DNA from: Ferribacterium limneticum
GTDB taxonomy: Bacteria > Pseudomonadota > Gammaproteobacteria > Burkholderiales > Rhodocyclaceae
Direction: 5' to 3'
Assembly (NCBI RefSeq): GCF_020510565.1
Contig: NZ_CP075189.1
Coordinates: forward strand, 2,836,501 to 2,900,500
Length of the DNA: 64,000 bases
Shown: one piece after another, positions 17,449 through 25,879 of the stretch
Layout of the letters: the number at the start of each line of letters is the position of its first letter
Numbering within the stretch: position 1 is the stretch's first letter
Notes under the pieces: model-generated
Databases searched by the model: none
What the model was told of the DNA's origin: nothing
Seen by the model: the letters and a program-made list of their open reading frames with translations, nothing else
Position numbers and translations under genes: made by a program

Positions 17449-18005
17449 GATCGGACCTCGTCACGGCGGGTGCCGGGAAAAAGGCATGACCTGCACTGTT
17501 GCGACCGCGCTAGGTCAGAATGGCGCGGGCCGATAGGGAACGCAAAACCCAAAGGCATGCCGCCGGCGCCCCGGTCGCACGGCATGGAAAAATAAGCTCA
17601 AAAAGAAAACTCCCCCGCATAGCGGCCAGAGGGCAACCAAGTCGGGAAAGGCAAGGCTTGCGGCACCTCCTTCGCGCCGCACGCGCAGGATCATCATAGA
17701 AGAGGCAGGTAACGACTGCAACGCCGCCATAAGAGCGGTTTTGGCCCCCAGCATCAGTCACCCGAAGCGGAGCTTATTGATACGATATTGATGTCGAAGC
17801 CCCAACGCAAGCCACCCCGGAATGCGCCAGACGAAAAGGACCACGCATGCCAGCGATTGGAGATGGTCCGAGTACTGAAGCCAAGAAAAAACACAGTAAT
17901 CAATATTGCTGAGGCTGCACCAGATTACAGACAAAAAATCCAACTTAACCCCGTTTTGACTGACAAAGTGACTTGTCCCGCTTTCGCAGGGCAATCAGGG
18001 TGACG
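17449..18005. other. Gene-free stretch inside the element
   Basis: About 550 bases between alpA and the AcaB-like gene. Several minus-strand frames of 70-85 codons cross it, but they overlap one another, lack ribosome-binding sites and match nothing I recognise. I see no convincing gene or structure. Confidence 0.4.
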
Positions 18006-18761
18006 CTATTCGCCCATCGAAGGTAGGCTATCTTCTAGGGACTCGGGCTGGACAACGATACTCTCACCTATTGGATCTGCCGTATCCTCGCGCTCAGCCT
18101 CAGAACTGTTTTTGCCATCCGAAACGCCAGCGGCGATGGTCTCCGGCCTCCCTCCCTCGCCAACACGCAGCGCCAAGGAATTCATCCGCCGCCTCAAACC
18201 CATGGCGAGGTTCCGCGCTGCGTTGGCGAGGTCCCGCACCTGACGTTTGAGGCTGGCCCGCTGGATATCCACTGTCTGGGTGGTGATCACCTCGTGGATT
18301 TCCAGGGTCTGCAGCAAAGGCATCAACTGGTCGAGTTTGCCCAGGACTTCGAGGTAACGTCTTCCGATAGAGGACAGCACATGGACATCCACATCAAGTG
18401 CCACCGTGTCGTAGGTTGCCACGCTAGTAATCGCATGGGCCTTAAACAGCGCTTCGGCTTGGTCAATGGCCTGATTGAGGTTCTCGGCCACAGCGTCCAT
18501 CTGGGTGCGGATGGCATCTTCTATCTTGGCCACATCCTCGTGGTCGAGTCGTGTACGAGCAATCACCGAAATGAAGTGTGTGTTGAGTTGCAGTGTATTG
18601 AATAGCCGGGCAAAAAACCGCTTGCCCTCGGCACTGGTGAAGCGCGTCGGAATTTTCAGACTGGCAGCCTCGACCCGTCGGAAATCGGCCTTGGCCTCCT
18701 TGGCTAGAATACGGGCATTGACGCCGCCCTCGTCGACTTTGACGATCTGAATTTCTGACAT
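18006..18761 (-). CDS. AcaB / DUF1845-like ICE protein
   Basis: A 251-residue protein resembling the AcaB/DUF1845 family of conjugative elements. The body is mostly helical (VNARILAKEAKADFRRVEA, ARLFNTLQLNTHFISVIARTRLDHEDV, then long helices around residues 70-190), followed by a disordered acidic tail. AcaB of IncC plasmids activates the master regulator genes acaDC; whether this protein does the same is inference. I choose ATG 18761 because GAGGAG lies six bases upstream; the frame stays open to 18887 with non-matching residues. It is divergent from the plus-strand genes starting at 19290. Confidence 0.65.
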   Translation of the reverse strand: MSEIQIVKVDEGGVNARILAKEAKADFRRVEAASLKIPTRFTSAEGKRFFARLFNTLQLNTHFISVIARTRLDHEDVAKIEDAIRTQMDAVAENLNQAIDQAEALFKAHAITSVATYDTVALDVDVHVLSSIGRRYLEVLGKLDQLMPLLQTLEIHEVITTQTVDIQRASLKRQVRDLANAARNLAMGLRRRMNSLALRVGEGGRPETIAAGVSDGKNSSEAEREDTADPIGESIVVQPESLEDSLPSMGE

Positions 18762-19289
18762 GCCGAGCTCCTCGAAATAGCGCGTTCGAGGCCATCTTCC
18801 GTAGCAGACGAGGCATTCGCCACCGGAAATAGCCGCAACCTGAGGGACCTTTCGGCATTGGGGCCATTTCTGGATTGACTTGGGCAAATCGAGCCTCTAA
18901 CTTTGAGTCATGCAGTAGCTAGCCCTGCATTCAAACAAGGCAAGCCCTGGAGTGTTCCCGCTATCGCACCCCGCTGATTTTCGCCGGTATGCGACACGCG
19001 GGTTGCCGGCAGCGCCCCCGCTGCCGATCTAGCTCATGCCATCGCGGAAAGTTTTCGAGGCAGGGGCACAGCGTCTACGTGGTCGCCTCCTGGACGCCCC
19101 TCCCCCGAAAGCCTTCCTCGATCGGTCGCTGGCATACCGATCACAGCGGTTCTCTCCGCACGCTCAAGCCAGTCCAGGAGTTCATTCACTTAGCACTGAC
19201 CATCCCTAACAGGCCGGTCGCCCCTCACCCCACGGGGGCATCTGCCCCCTGCCCCGGGATGCGTTGCCTCCATTTTTTCGGAGCTAACG
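18762..19289. other. Gene-free divergent interval in the element
   Basis: About 530 bases between the AcaB-like gene (minus) and the gene at 19290 (plus). It should contain both promoters. A few open frames cross it but none has family features, and I could not define promoter boxes with confidence. Confidence 0.4.
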
Positions 19290-19868
19290 ATGCTGAATCA
19301 GAACCTACCCCCTCGAGTTTCCGCTCCCACGCCCGTGGGTCCGGTTTTTTCCGCCATTTTCCCTGCATTGACCATCCCCTCGCGTCACCAGCCGGCAGCA
19401 ATCCCAGATCGCGCCACGCTGGATGAGATATTTAACGACACCAAGGGAACCGTAGAGTGGAGCGAGGAAGACATTGTCTTTCTGCATTGGCGCCTGCTGG
19501 TGGAAGTCAGTTGCTTGGCCGACCCGGCGACGCCCCTCGAAGAGAAATTCGACACCTTGTGCTGGGTGTTTAGCGAACGCGAAAAGGATGCCCTGCCGTT
19601 TTCCTTCGTCAGTTGCTTGCGCGTGGTCGGTTGCAGCCCCCTGTCGCCCATCGCCTACTGCGGTCGGGTTGACGCCGAGGAAATTCGCGATCATATCCGC
19701 CACAGCCTGAAGGCCTGGTTGAACGCTTCGCTCGAACGCTTTCCCGACTGGGTGAGCGAGGCCATCATCCACAACCCCACGTGGGTCGCTTCCCGACTCT
19801 CCAGGAACCCCCAGTGGATCAACGAGCAGATCAAGCGAATGTCCGTGCAAGGCGACCTGTTCGCCTAA
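19290..19868 (+). CDS. Hypothetical ICE protein, 192 aa
   Basis: Not recognised. The first 40 residues are rich in Pro and Ala and probably disordered. The rest is a compact mixed fold with many aromatic and acidic residues (TVEWSEEDIVFLHWRLL, WVFSEREKDALPF) and ends in a helical region (NPQWINEQIKRM). GGAG lies seven bases before ATG 19290. It is the first plus-strand gene of the row that continues to DUF932, with codon use like its G+C-rich neighbours, so it is most likely a real accessory gene of the element. Confidence 0.7.
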   Translation: MLNQNLPPRVSAPTPVGPVFSAIFPALTIPSRHQPAAIPDRATLDEIFNDTKGTVEWSEEDIVFLHWRLLVEVSCLADPATPLEEKFDTLCWVFSEREKDALPFSFVSCLRVVGCSPLSPIAYCGRVDAEEIRDHIRHSLKAWLNASLERFPDWVSEAIIHNPTWVASRLSRNPQWINEQIKRMSVQGDLFA

Positions 19869-19929
19869 TTCCCTTCCCTTTTTGGGCTTGCCGCCAACGC
19901 GCAAGCCCGCCCCACTTGAAGGAGTCGTC

Positions 19930-20187
19930 ATGAGCACTTTCAAGGATGTCCTTTGCCTGCTGGCGATCTTCGTCCTCTACGGGATCGCCGGACGTCTGGA
20001 CTATGAAGACGCGGTCGGCCTTCAACAGACCCATCAGGATCAGCTGCGTGCTGCTTGCCTGAGGGATCTGCCTGAAAGCCACGATGCCCAAGCGCAAATC
20101 GATGATCAACGCCTCGATCCTCCAGACAAGAGCATGAATGCTGAACTATCAGCCGATGCCCCTCCCTGTACCTCGGCCGTACTTTAA
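19930..20187 (+). CDS. Small hypothetical protein with N-terminal membrane segment
   Basis: An 85-residue protein that starts at ATG 19930 after GGAG. Residues 3-22 (FKDVLCLLAIFVLYGIAG) form one predicted transmembrane helix; the remainder is hydrophilic and probably disordered. It sits in the same-direction row of small element genes. I do not recognise it. It could be a small membrane protein of the element; coding is supported mainly by the ribosome-binding site and position. Confidence 0.5.
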   Translation: MSTFKDVLCLLAIFVLYGIAGRLDYEDAVGLQQTHQDQLRAACLRDLPESHDAQAQIDDQRLDPPDKSMNAELSADAPPCTSAVL

Positions 20188-20197
20188 GGAGAGCGCC

Positions 20198-20515
20198 ATG
20201 CATACCGCAACGCGCCTCGCCGGACTCTCCAAGTCCCTGCTGAACGTCAAGGCGCTGGAGGACATCGAGTTCCTCGTCAGGGAAAGCGAAGTCTTCACCA
20301 GTCGTGCCGGTCGTACCTTCGTCATCGCCGGCGCCGACTGGCTGGCCTACCGGGTGCACTGGCACCCGATCGGCCTGAAGGTCGAGCGTCTCGACACCGC
20401 AGGCCGGGTCCTGAACACCCGCCACCTGCTGCCGGCAGAATTCCGCCCGCACAGCCTGATGGAAGCCCTGGCCGTTGGCCAGTTGTCCACCCCGCCGCTT
20501 CGCCCTCTCGGCTGA
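20198..20515 (+). CDS. Hypothetical ICE protein, 105 aa
   Basis: A 105-residue protein starting at ATG 20198 after AGGAGA. It has no signal peptide or membrane segment. The middle part looks like a small beta-sheet domain (RTFVIAGADWLAYRVHWHPIGLKVERLD). It lies 10 bases after the previous small gene and 67 bases before the GHKL ATPase. I do not recognise the family. Tight spacing in a same-strand row and a good ribosome-binding site support coding. Confidence 0.65.
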   Translation: MHTATRLAGLSKSLLNVKALEDIEFLVRESEVFTSRAGRTFVIAGADWLAYRVHWHPIGLKVERLDTAGRVLNTRHLLPAEFRPHSLMEALAVGQLSTPPLRPLG

Positions 20516-20582
20516 ACGGTCGTTCCCCTTTGGCGGGCTGGTCCCGTCGGGGCTGGTGCCGCCTCCACTAAAGGAGTTGATC

Positions 20583-22196
20583 ATGCAGATCCAGGTTCGT
20601 ATCAACGAGGAAGGCGCCTTGCGCAACCAGCGCTACGCCTTCACCGACCGCTTCACGCTCGTCTCCGAGTTGTTGCAGAATGCCCGCCGTGCTGGCGCAA
20701 CGCATATCGAAGTCGACTACGATGCCGGCACACAGGTCCTGACGATTAGAGACGATGGCCATGGGCTCGACGATTTCCAGAAGCTCCTGAGTTTTCATGA
20801 GTCGGGCTGGGATGCGGCGACCAGTGCCGAGGAACGCCCTTTCGGGGTCGGCTTCTCGAAGTGTCTTTATGCCGCGACGCGCTGCGTCGTCGCCTCGGGT
20901 CATCAGCGGGTCGACATCGATACTGCGGCGGCGCTGGCCAAGGCATCCATCGACATCGAGTCCATGGCCGACGCAGTGACCGGCACCCGGATAGATCTTC
21001 ACGGCGTTGACCTGCCCGACTTGGGCGAGCGCATCGAGACCTTGTGCCTGGGTTTTCCGGTGGAGGTGCTGTTCAACGGCAAGCCGCTGATGCGGCGCTT
21101 TGCCGCCGCGCATCTGACGACCATGGACAGCCCGATCGGTACCGTCCATCTCACCGGAATGCAGGATGGCAAGTTCAGTTACAACACCCTGGTCTTCCTG
21201 CAGGGCTTCTGCGTCATGAAGCCCAATTACTGTCCGTTCGACGAGGTCAATGTCGTGCATCTCGATTCGCGCCAGTTCATGGCGCGGCTGCCGGATCGCG
21301 ACAAGTTGATCGACGAGGATGTGCAGAGCAAGCGTATCAGCACCGCACTGACCGCCTGCTGGCGGCAAATTCTGGAGTCGGCCAAGGCTCGTCTTTCGCC
21401 TGAGCAATTCGTCGTAATCTATTACGCAGCGATGCGCGCCTGGGGACATTGGGACCTGCTCAACGACCTCGATGTGCTGCCGGTCGAGTTGTTCGACGAA
21501 GTCGTCGACTATCCGATCCAGGACGATGACCGCAGCTATATCCGGCAAGTTGCTGCAGCCCCCACCCGAGAGGCCATCGAGAGCGGCGCCGTAACCCTGG
21601 TCTCCCTCGACTGGTTGGGTGACGACAACGCGGCGCGCTGGATGCTGGCCCGGGCCAAGGGCTTTCTGATCTTCGACTGGATCGGCCTGAGCTCCGATCA
21701 CTGGGCATGGCGTCACGTGCGTTTTCTCGACAATGAAACGGTGCGGGTCGAAGCGGTTTCCGAACAGATCCGCGTCCAGTTGGAAGGACGCTGGATCTGG
21801 CCCACGGTAATCCTGTGCGACTCGGTGATCCTGCGTAGCGCCAAAGACGTGGCCGAAATCACCGAAGCGGGCCTCTGCCACGAGGATGTGGTCTACATCC
21901 CGATGGGTGAGACGTCCGGCCAGCCGGTACGGCAGGCCTCGTCCTTCATCGACGAGAACGAGCAGTTCATGTCCTCGGACCTGGACGCCGACCGCGATGC
22001 ATTAGCCGACCTGATCCGTCGCTTGCGTTCGGTCGATCCGGTGCAAACGCTGGACTCATTGTTGCAGGAGTTGGGGCTGGGCAAATATCCCTTGCTGCGC
22101 GGCAAGACTTTCGCGGTCACCGTCGGCGATGGTGTTGCACCCGGTCATTCGGTGGCATTGCTGGCCGGAACTGGAGACTGCCATGCAGTCGGCTGA
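20583..22196 (+). CDS. GHKL (HATPase_c_3) ATP-binding protein
   Basis: A 537-residue protein with an N-terminal Hsp90/MutL/histidine-kinase-like ATP-binding fold. The N-box is near Asn33 (SELLQNARRAGA), the G1 box at IRDDGHGLDDF (Asp57/Asp58, Gly59) and the G2 box at PFGVGFSKCL. The remaining 350 residues match no domain I know. No transmembrane segments or kinase phospho-acceptor domain are visible, so a sensor kinase is unlikely; a stand-alone ATPase acting on DNA or protein is more plausible. ATG 20583 follows AAGGAG. It overlaps the TOPRIM gene by 14 bases, so the two are probably translated together. Confidence 0.8.
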   Translation: MQIQVRINEEGALRNQRYAFTDRFTLVSELLQNARRAGATHIEVDYDAGTQVLTIRDDGHGLDDFQKLLSFHESGWDAATSAEERPFGVGFSKCLYAATRCVVASGHQRVDIDTAAALAKASIDIESMADAVTGTRIDLHGVDLPDLGERIETLCLGFPVEVLFNGKPLMRRFAAAHLTTMDSPIGTVHLTGMQDGKFSYNTLVFLQGFCVMKPNYCPFDEVNVVHLDSRQFMARLPDRDKLIDEDVQSKRISTALTACWRQILESAKARLSPEQFVVIYYAAMRAWGHWDLLNDLDVLPVELFDEVVDYPIQDDDRSYIRQVAAAPTREAIESGAVTLVSLDWLGDDNAARWMLARAKGFLIFDWIGLSSDHWAWRHVRFLDNETVRVEAVSEQIRVQLEGRWIWPTVILCDSVILRSAKDVAEITEAGLCHEDVVYIPMGETSGQPVRQASSFIDENEQFMSSDLDADRDALADLIRRLRSVDPVQTLDSLLQELGLGKYPLLRGKTFAVTVGDGVAPGHSVALLAGTGDCHAVG

Positions 22197-23190
22197 CTAC
22201 GCCGCCCGTGTCGAATCGGCCAAGCAACGTGCCCATGGTCAATGGACAGACATCCTGTCCAGCCTGGGTGTAGATCCACGCATCCTCAAGCGGCGCAACC
22301 TGCCCTGCCCTTTCTGCGGCGGCACCGACCGGTTCCAGTACACCGACAAGTTCGGCGAGGGGAACTACTTCTGCCGCGGTTGCGGCCCCGGAGGCGGCTT
22401 CAAGCTGCTGCAGGGAACCTTGGGCATGGATTTCAATACGGCGCTATGCGAGGTCGAGCGCTGGCTGGGCGTGATGCCAAGTCTGCCGCCGCGCGCCAGC
22501 GAGCCGCCTGCCGAACGCATGAAGAAGTTGGCGCAACGGATCTGGAGCGAAGCGAAGCCAGTCACGGCGGGCGATGAAGTCGATCGCTACCTGACCAGCC
22601 GGGGTGTGGCGCTGCCGGTCTATCCGAAGGTGCTGCGCTTCCATCCGGCGCTGGGCTACTACCAGAAGGATGCCGACGGCAAGTCGCACAAGGTCGCCGA
22701 GTATCCGGCCATGCTGGCGTGCATCCAGGGCGAGGACGGCCATGCGGCCACCTTGCACCGGACCTATCTCCAGGACGGCGCCAAACTGGCCGTGCCGGAT
22801 GCGAAGAAGGTGCTCTCTTCCGGCATCAACGGGGCCGCGGTCCGTCTCTTCGAGGCGACTGAGGACCTGGGGCTCAGCGAAGGCATCGAGAAGAGCATCG
22901 CACTGTATCTCGCGACGGGACGGCCGTTCTGGGCCGGTTTGAACGCCGGCAATCTGGAGAAGCTGTGGATTCCCGACTCGGTTCGCCGGGTCTGGATCTA
23001 CGCCGACAACGATGCCAACGGAGACTTTGCCGGCCAGGCCGGCGCCTTCGTATTGGCCCGGCGTCTGAAGCGCGAAGCGCATCGCTCAGGCAGCCGCGAG
23101 GTGCAGGTGTTCGTACCCAAGGATGCTGGCGTGGACTGGAGCGATCTGTGGCTACGCCGCGTGCAGGTCTTGTCCTCACAGGCAACTTGA
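22183..23190 (+). CDS. Zinc-finger/TOPRIM primase-like protein
   Basis: A 335-residue protein with the layout of plasmid and phage primases. An N-terminal CHC2-type zinc ribbon (Cys42, Cys45, Cys64, Cys67; CPFCGG and FCRGCG) is followed by a linker and a C-terminal TOPRIM domain (glutamate in SEGIEKS, DxD-like WIYADNDANG). No helicase domain follows. Such proteins prime or assist replication of the element after transfer. It overlaps the GHKL ATPase gene by 14 bases. Loss of the rest of the replication genes makes present activity uncertain. Confidence 0.85.
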   Translation: MQSADYAARVESAKQRAHGQWTDILSSLGVDPRILKRRNLPCPFCGGTDRFQYTDKFGEGNYFCRGCGPGGGFKLLQGTLGMDFNTALCEVERWLGVMPSLPPRASEPPAERMKKLAQRIWSEAKPVTAGDEVDRYLTSRGVALPVYPKVLRFHPALGYYQKDADGKSHKVAEYPAMLACIQGEDGHAATLHRTYLQDGAKLAVPDAKKVLSSGINGAAVRLFEATEDLGLSEGIEKSIALYLATGRPFWAGLNAGNLEKLWIPDSVRRVWIYADNDANGDFAGQAGAFVLARRLKREAHRSGSREVQVFVPKDAGVDWSDLWLRRVQVLSSQAT

Positions 23191-23471
23191 GCAACCCGGG
23201 TGTGCACCGCCGCAAGGCGCGCACACCCACTTTTTCAGCGGTACTACAGCCTCCTGAGGTGCCGGCGAAAAGGTCGTTTGTCCCACTGGTAGTTGTCACA
23301 CCAGGCGATACCCCAAGGTATCGCGAAGACAGCCCTGGAGTTCCGGCGCGATTCACCTCGTGCCTTATCCGGACCGGCACACGCTGGTTCGTCATCGACC
23401 CTGGCGGGGATGCGCATCCCCGCGACTGGGCGATGCCGTCTCCGCTTTTCTATTCCGACAAGGAGATTGCT

Positions 23472-24536
23472 ATGAAAAACGGACGTTCTCTCGTCAGCCT
23501 GGCCCAGGAACTGGAACGCCAACTGGATTCGAAGAAGGACCTGATCGTGCCCTCGGCGCTGATACGCCATGCCACCGACGAGCAGGGCGAGACTCGCCTC
23601 GTCATCGAAGAAGGTGGCAGCCCGGTGCAGTATGGCGTCACGCCCCTGGCCCGCCGCCAACTGGCCGACAAGCTGAAGATCCCGTATGCCTATTTCGAGC
23701 GCATGCGCGAAGACCAGCCAGCGCTGCTCGACCGCAACGTGAACACCTGGCTGCAAAGCGAGGAAGACCGGCGCATGCTGCGTACCCTGGATGGCCATGT
23801 ACGCGCCGTGCTGTCGGATCGCTACCGCCGCCTGGACAACTTCGATCTGGCCGAAAGCGTGCTGCCCATCCTGCAGCAATTGCCCGAAGTGCGCTTCGAG
23901 TCGGTCGAACTGACCGAGACGAAGATGTATCTGAAGTGCATCACGCCGCGCCTGAAATATGAGATGACACCCGGCGACGTGGTGCAGGCCGGTGTCGTGA
24001 TCTCGAACTCGGAGGTCGGCCAGGGCACGCTGTCGGTCCAGCCGCTGCTGTTCCGGCTGGTGTGCAGCAATGGCCTGATCGCTCCTGATCGCTCATTGCG
24101 CAAGACGCACGTCGGTCGCGCCCTCGGTGGCGAGGATGAGCGCATCCAGGTCTACCAGGACGACACCCTGCGTGCCGACGACAAGGCCTTCTTCCTGAAG
24201 GTGCGCGACGTGGTGCAGGCAGCGGTGTCAGAAGCGACCTTCCGCCAGACGGCACAGAAGCTGCAGAAGACGCTTAACATCCCGCTGGTCGGCGACCCCG
24301 TCAAGACGGTCGAGGTGCTGGCCCAGCGCTATATCCTCAACGAAGGCGAACGGGCTGGAGTACTGCGCCATCTGATAGCGGATGGTCAGTTGTCAGGCTA
24401 TGGCTTGGTCAATGCGGTGACGCATTACAGCCAGGAGGTCGAGGATTACGACCGCGCGACGGAATTCGAAGCGCTGGGCGGCCGGCTGATCGATTTGTCG
24501 GCCCATGAGTGGAAAGGACTGGCCGAAGCGGCCTGA
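23472..24536 (+). CDS. DUF932 (phage/plasmid-like) protein
   Basis: A 354-residue protein of the DUF932 family. It has recognisable segments VTPLARRQLADKLKIPYAYFERM, SDRYRRLDNFDLAE, FRLVCSNGLI and TRYSQEV-like text near the end (THYSQEVED). The family is common on plasmids, phages and ICEs, has no established activity and is often next to recombination or anti-restriction genes. ATG 23472 follows AAGGAG. A 281-base gap separates it from the TOPRIM gene, so it may have its own promoter. It ends 49 bases before the convergent S24 repressor-like gene. Confidence 0.88.
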   Translation: MKNGRSLVSLAQELERQLDSKKDLIVPSALIRHATDEQGETRLVIEEGGSPVQYGVTPLARRQLADKLKIPYAYFERMREDQPALLDRNVNTWLQSEEDRRMLRTLDGHVRAVLSDRYRRLDNFDLAESVLPILQQLPEVRFESVELTETKMYLKCITPRLKYEMTPGDVVQAGVVISNSEVGQGTLSVQPLLFRLVCSNGLIAPDRSLRKTHVGRALGGEDERIQVYQDDTLRADDKAFFLKVRDVVQAAVSEATFRQTAQKLQKTLNIPLVGDPVKTVEVLAQRYILNEGERAGVLRHLIADGQLSGYGLVNAVTHYSQEVEDYDRATEFEALGGRLIDLSAHEWKGLAEAA

Positions 24537-24585
24537 TCCACAGGTTTGTTGAGAGCTGGCCGGGGTGGTCTTCCCGGCCGGGCTT

Positions 24586-25308
24586 TCAACTGTTCCAGAA
24601 CACGGTGACCCCGACGGCGGCGTGGACCTTGCCAAGGACACGCAGCCCGATGCGTTTGACGGCATCCACGTCGGCGACCGGGTAATCGTCATAAGCCGGG
24701 TTGTCGCACTTGAAGACGATCCCGGTACCCATGCGACTCTCGACCCGGCGCACCAAGATGCGACCGTTGATTTCCAGCGCATAGACGCCGTTCCCGCCCA
24801 GCCTGTCGTAACGGCGATCGACGAACAGCATGTCGCCATCGTGAATCGAAGGCGCCATCTCGTCGCCGACCATCGGCATCGGCTCACTGTCACGATGCAT
24901 CCGACGCAAGCGCTCGAGCACCTCGCCGACCCACTGCAACTCCGTTGCCGAGGCATGCTGGAGCGCAGGGTTTCCGCCCATCGCGGGCGTCAGGCCCAGA
25001 ACCCAATCCGAACTGCACCCCAGGCCATCGCACAGCCGCGCCAGCGACTCCACGTCAGGCAGACCGGGGCGTTCGGGCTCGAACCATCGACTCACCGTCT
25101 GCACCGCACGGTAGGTCAGCGCCGCCACATAGGTCAATCGGCCGCGGTGTGGAATGCCGACATGGTCGAGGCGTTCATTCAGCCGGGCACGCACGCCGGG
25201 CAGCAGATCGAGCGCAGGCGGCGCATCCTCATCGGGCGTCGCACCGCTATCGCTCTGAGTAGCCACTTGGGCGTTGCCTTCCTGCTCTGTTTGGTGCCTT
25301 GAAATCAT
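24586..25308 (-). CDS. S24 (LexA/CI-like) repressor-like protein with altered catalytic residue
   Basis: A 240-residue protein with a helix-turn-helix region (YVAALTYRAVQTVSRWF, VESLARLCDGLG) and a C-terminal S24 peptidase-like domain. The nucleophile motif GDEMAPSIHDGD is present (Ser154). In LexA/CI the second catalytic residue is the Lys of a VKR-type motif; here the equivalent reads ILVRRVE, with Arg. If the alignment is right, self-cleavage should be impaired and the protein would be a repressor insensitive to RecA. CAGGAG lies six bases before ATG 25308; a GTG directly upstream is an alternative. It is divergent from the FlhD/FlhC-like pair, with a palindrome just upstream (25322-25334). 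Confidence 0.85.
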   Translation of the reverse strand: MISRHQTEQEGNAQVATQSDSGATPDEDAPPALDLLPGVRARLNERLDHVGIPHRGRLTYVAALTYRAVQTVSRWFEPERPGLPDVESLARLCDGLGCSSDWVLGLTPAMGGNPALQHASATELQWVGEVLERLRRMHRDSEPMPMVGDEMAPSIHDGDMLFVDRRYDRLGGNGVYALEINGRILVRRVESRMGTGIVFKCDNPAYDDYPVADVDAVKRIGLRVLGKVHAAVGVTVFWNS

Positions 25309-25321
25309 CACTTTCTCCTGC

Positions 25322-25334
25322 CGTCACTGTGACG
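25322..25334. promoter_or_regulatory. 13-base palindrome, candidate repressor operator
   Basis: CGTCAC-T-GTGACG is a perfect inverted repeat 14 bases upstream of the S24 repressor-like start, next to its ribosome-binding site. A further ACGTGAC half-site follows within 15 bases. The position suits autorepression. Confidence 0.55.
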
Positions 25335-25457
25335 TGCCGACGTGACTCGACAATCCGCCCGGCGAGCGCACCATTCGCCAAGCAATGCCATGAATCGGGC
25401 CTTGCGTGTGGCAAGAAGGCCGCCTCTCAAGCTTTTCAGCAAATGCTATTGCCATGC

Positions 25458-25479
25458 CAGCAAATCCATACATATGCTG
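25458..25479. promoter_or_regulatory. Inverted repeat in a candidate promoter of the FlhD/FlhC-like pair
   Basis: CAGCA and TGCTG arms are separated by 12 bases, about 95 bases upstream of the FlhD-like gene. They overlap a weak promoter-like pair (TTGCCA at 25449-25454 and ATATGC about 17 bases later). This could be where the divergent repressor blocks the activator genes. Speculative. Confidence 0.3.
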
Positions 25480-25573
25480 ACATCCTTACCCTGGCTGTAA
25501 AGTCGTGCTGGAATGTTCATCAATCTCTCAGGCATCACAGCCGGTGGTCCCATCTCACTGGAAGGACAGGACC

Positions 25574-25873
25574 ATGAGTCATGTGACGCTTACCGATGTC
25601 GAGTGGATCAACTTGAACGTGCTCGCCGTCATTCACGCCGGTCTACAGCATGATCGGGCTTCGACCTGCTGCAAGTTCGCGCTCGACACGACGCAGGCCG
25701 ACCACCTGCAAGGCTTGAGCCTGGACGAGCTGTGGTCCCTGGTGGTACACATTGGCAACACGACTCTGTTCCCACCACGCGCCGACCTGGTGGCCTTGTT
25801 GAGTACGCCACGGCCGCTGGCCGGACCTCTGGCACTGGTCCATCGCCCGACCCCGACCAACATTGGCCGGTAG
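25574..25873 (+). CDS. FlhD-like subunit of an ICE master activator
   Basis: A 99-residue protein that lines up with FlhD by eye over about 60 residues. INLNVLAVIHAGLQHDRASTC here matches FlhD's [21 protein letters not shown], and LQGLSLDELWSLV matches LAALTLPQMVKLA. FlhD is about 115 residues and mostly helical, as this is predicted to be. It is followed after 6 bases by an FlhC-like gene. In SXT/R391 (SetDC), IncC plasmids (AcaDC) and ICEclc (BisDC), such pairs switch on the transfer genes, so the same role is likely here. The family call is from reading, not a database search. Confidence 0.7.
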   Translation: MSHVTLTDVEWINLNVLAVIHAGLQHDRASTCCKFALDTTQADHLQGLSLDELWSLVVHIGNTTLFPPRADLVALLSTPRPLAGPLALVHRPTPTNIGR

Positions 25874-25879
25874 CCCCCG

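Noticed and set aside
17510..17994. Several overlapping minus-strand frames between alpA and the AcaB-like gene
   Set aside because: They overlap each other, have no start signals and resemble no ICE protein I know.
20568..21881. Minus-strand open frame of about 440 codons opposite the GHKL ATPase gene
   Set aside because: The plus-strand ATPase motifs are unmistakable, and the antisense product looks like random Gln/His/Asp-rich sequence.
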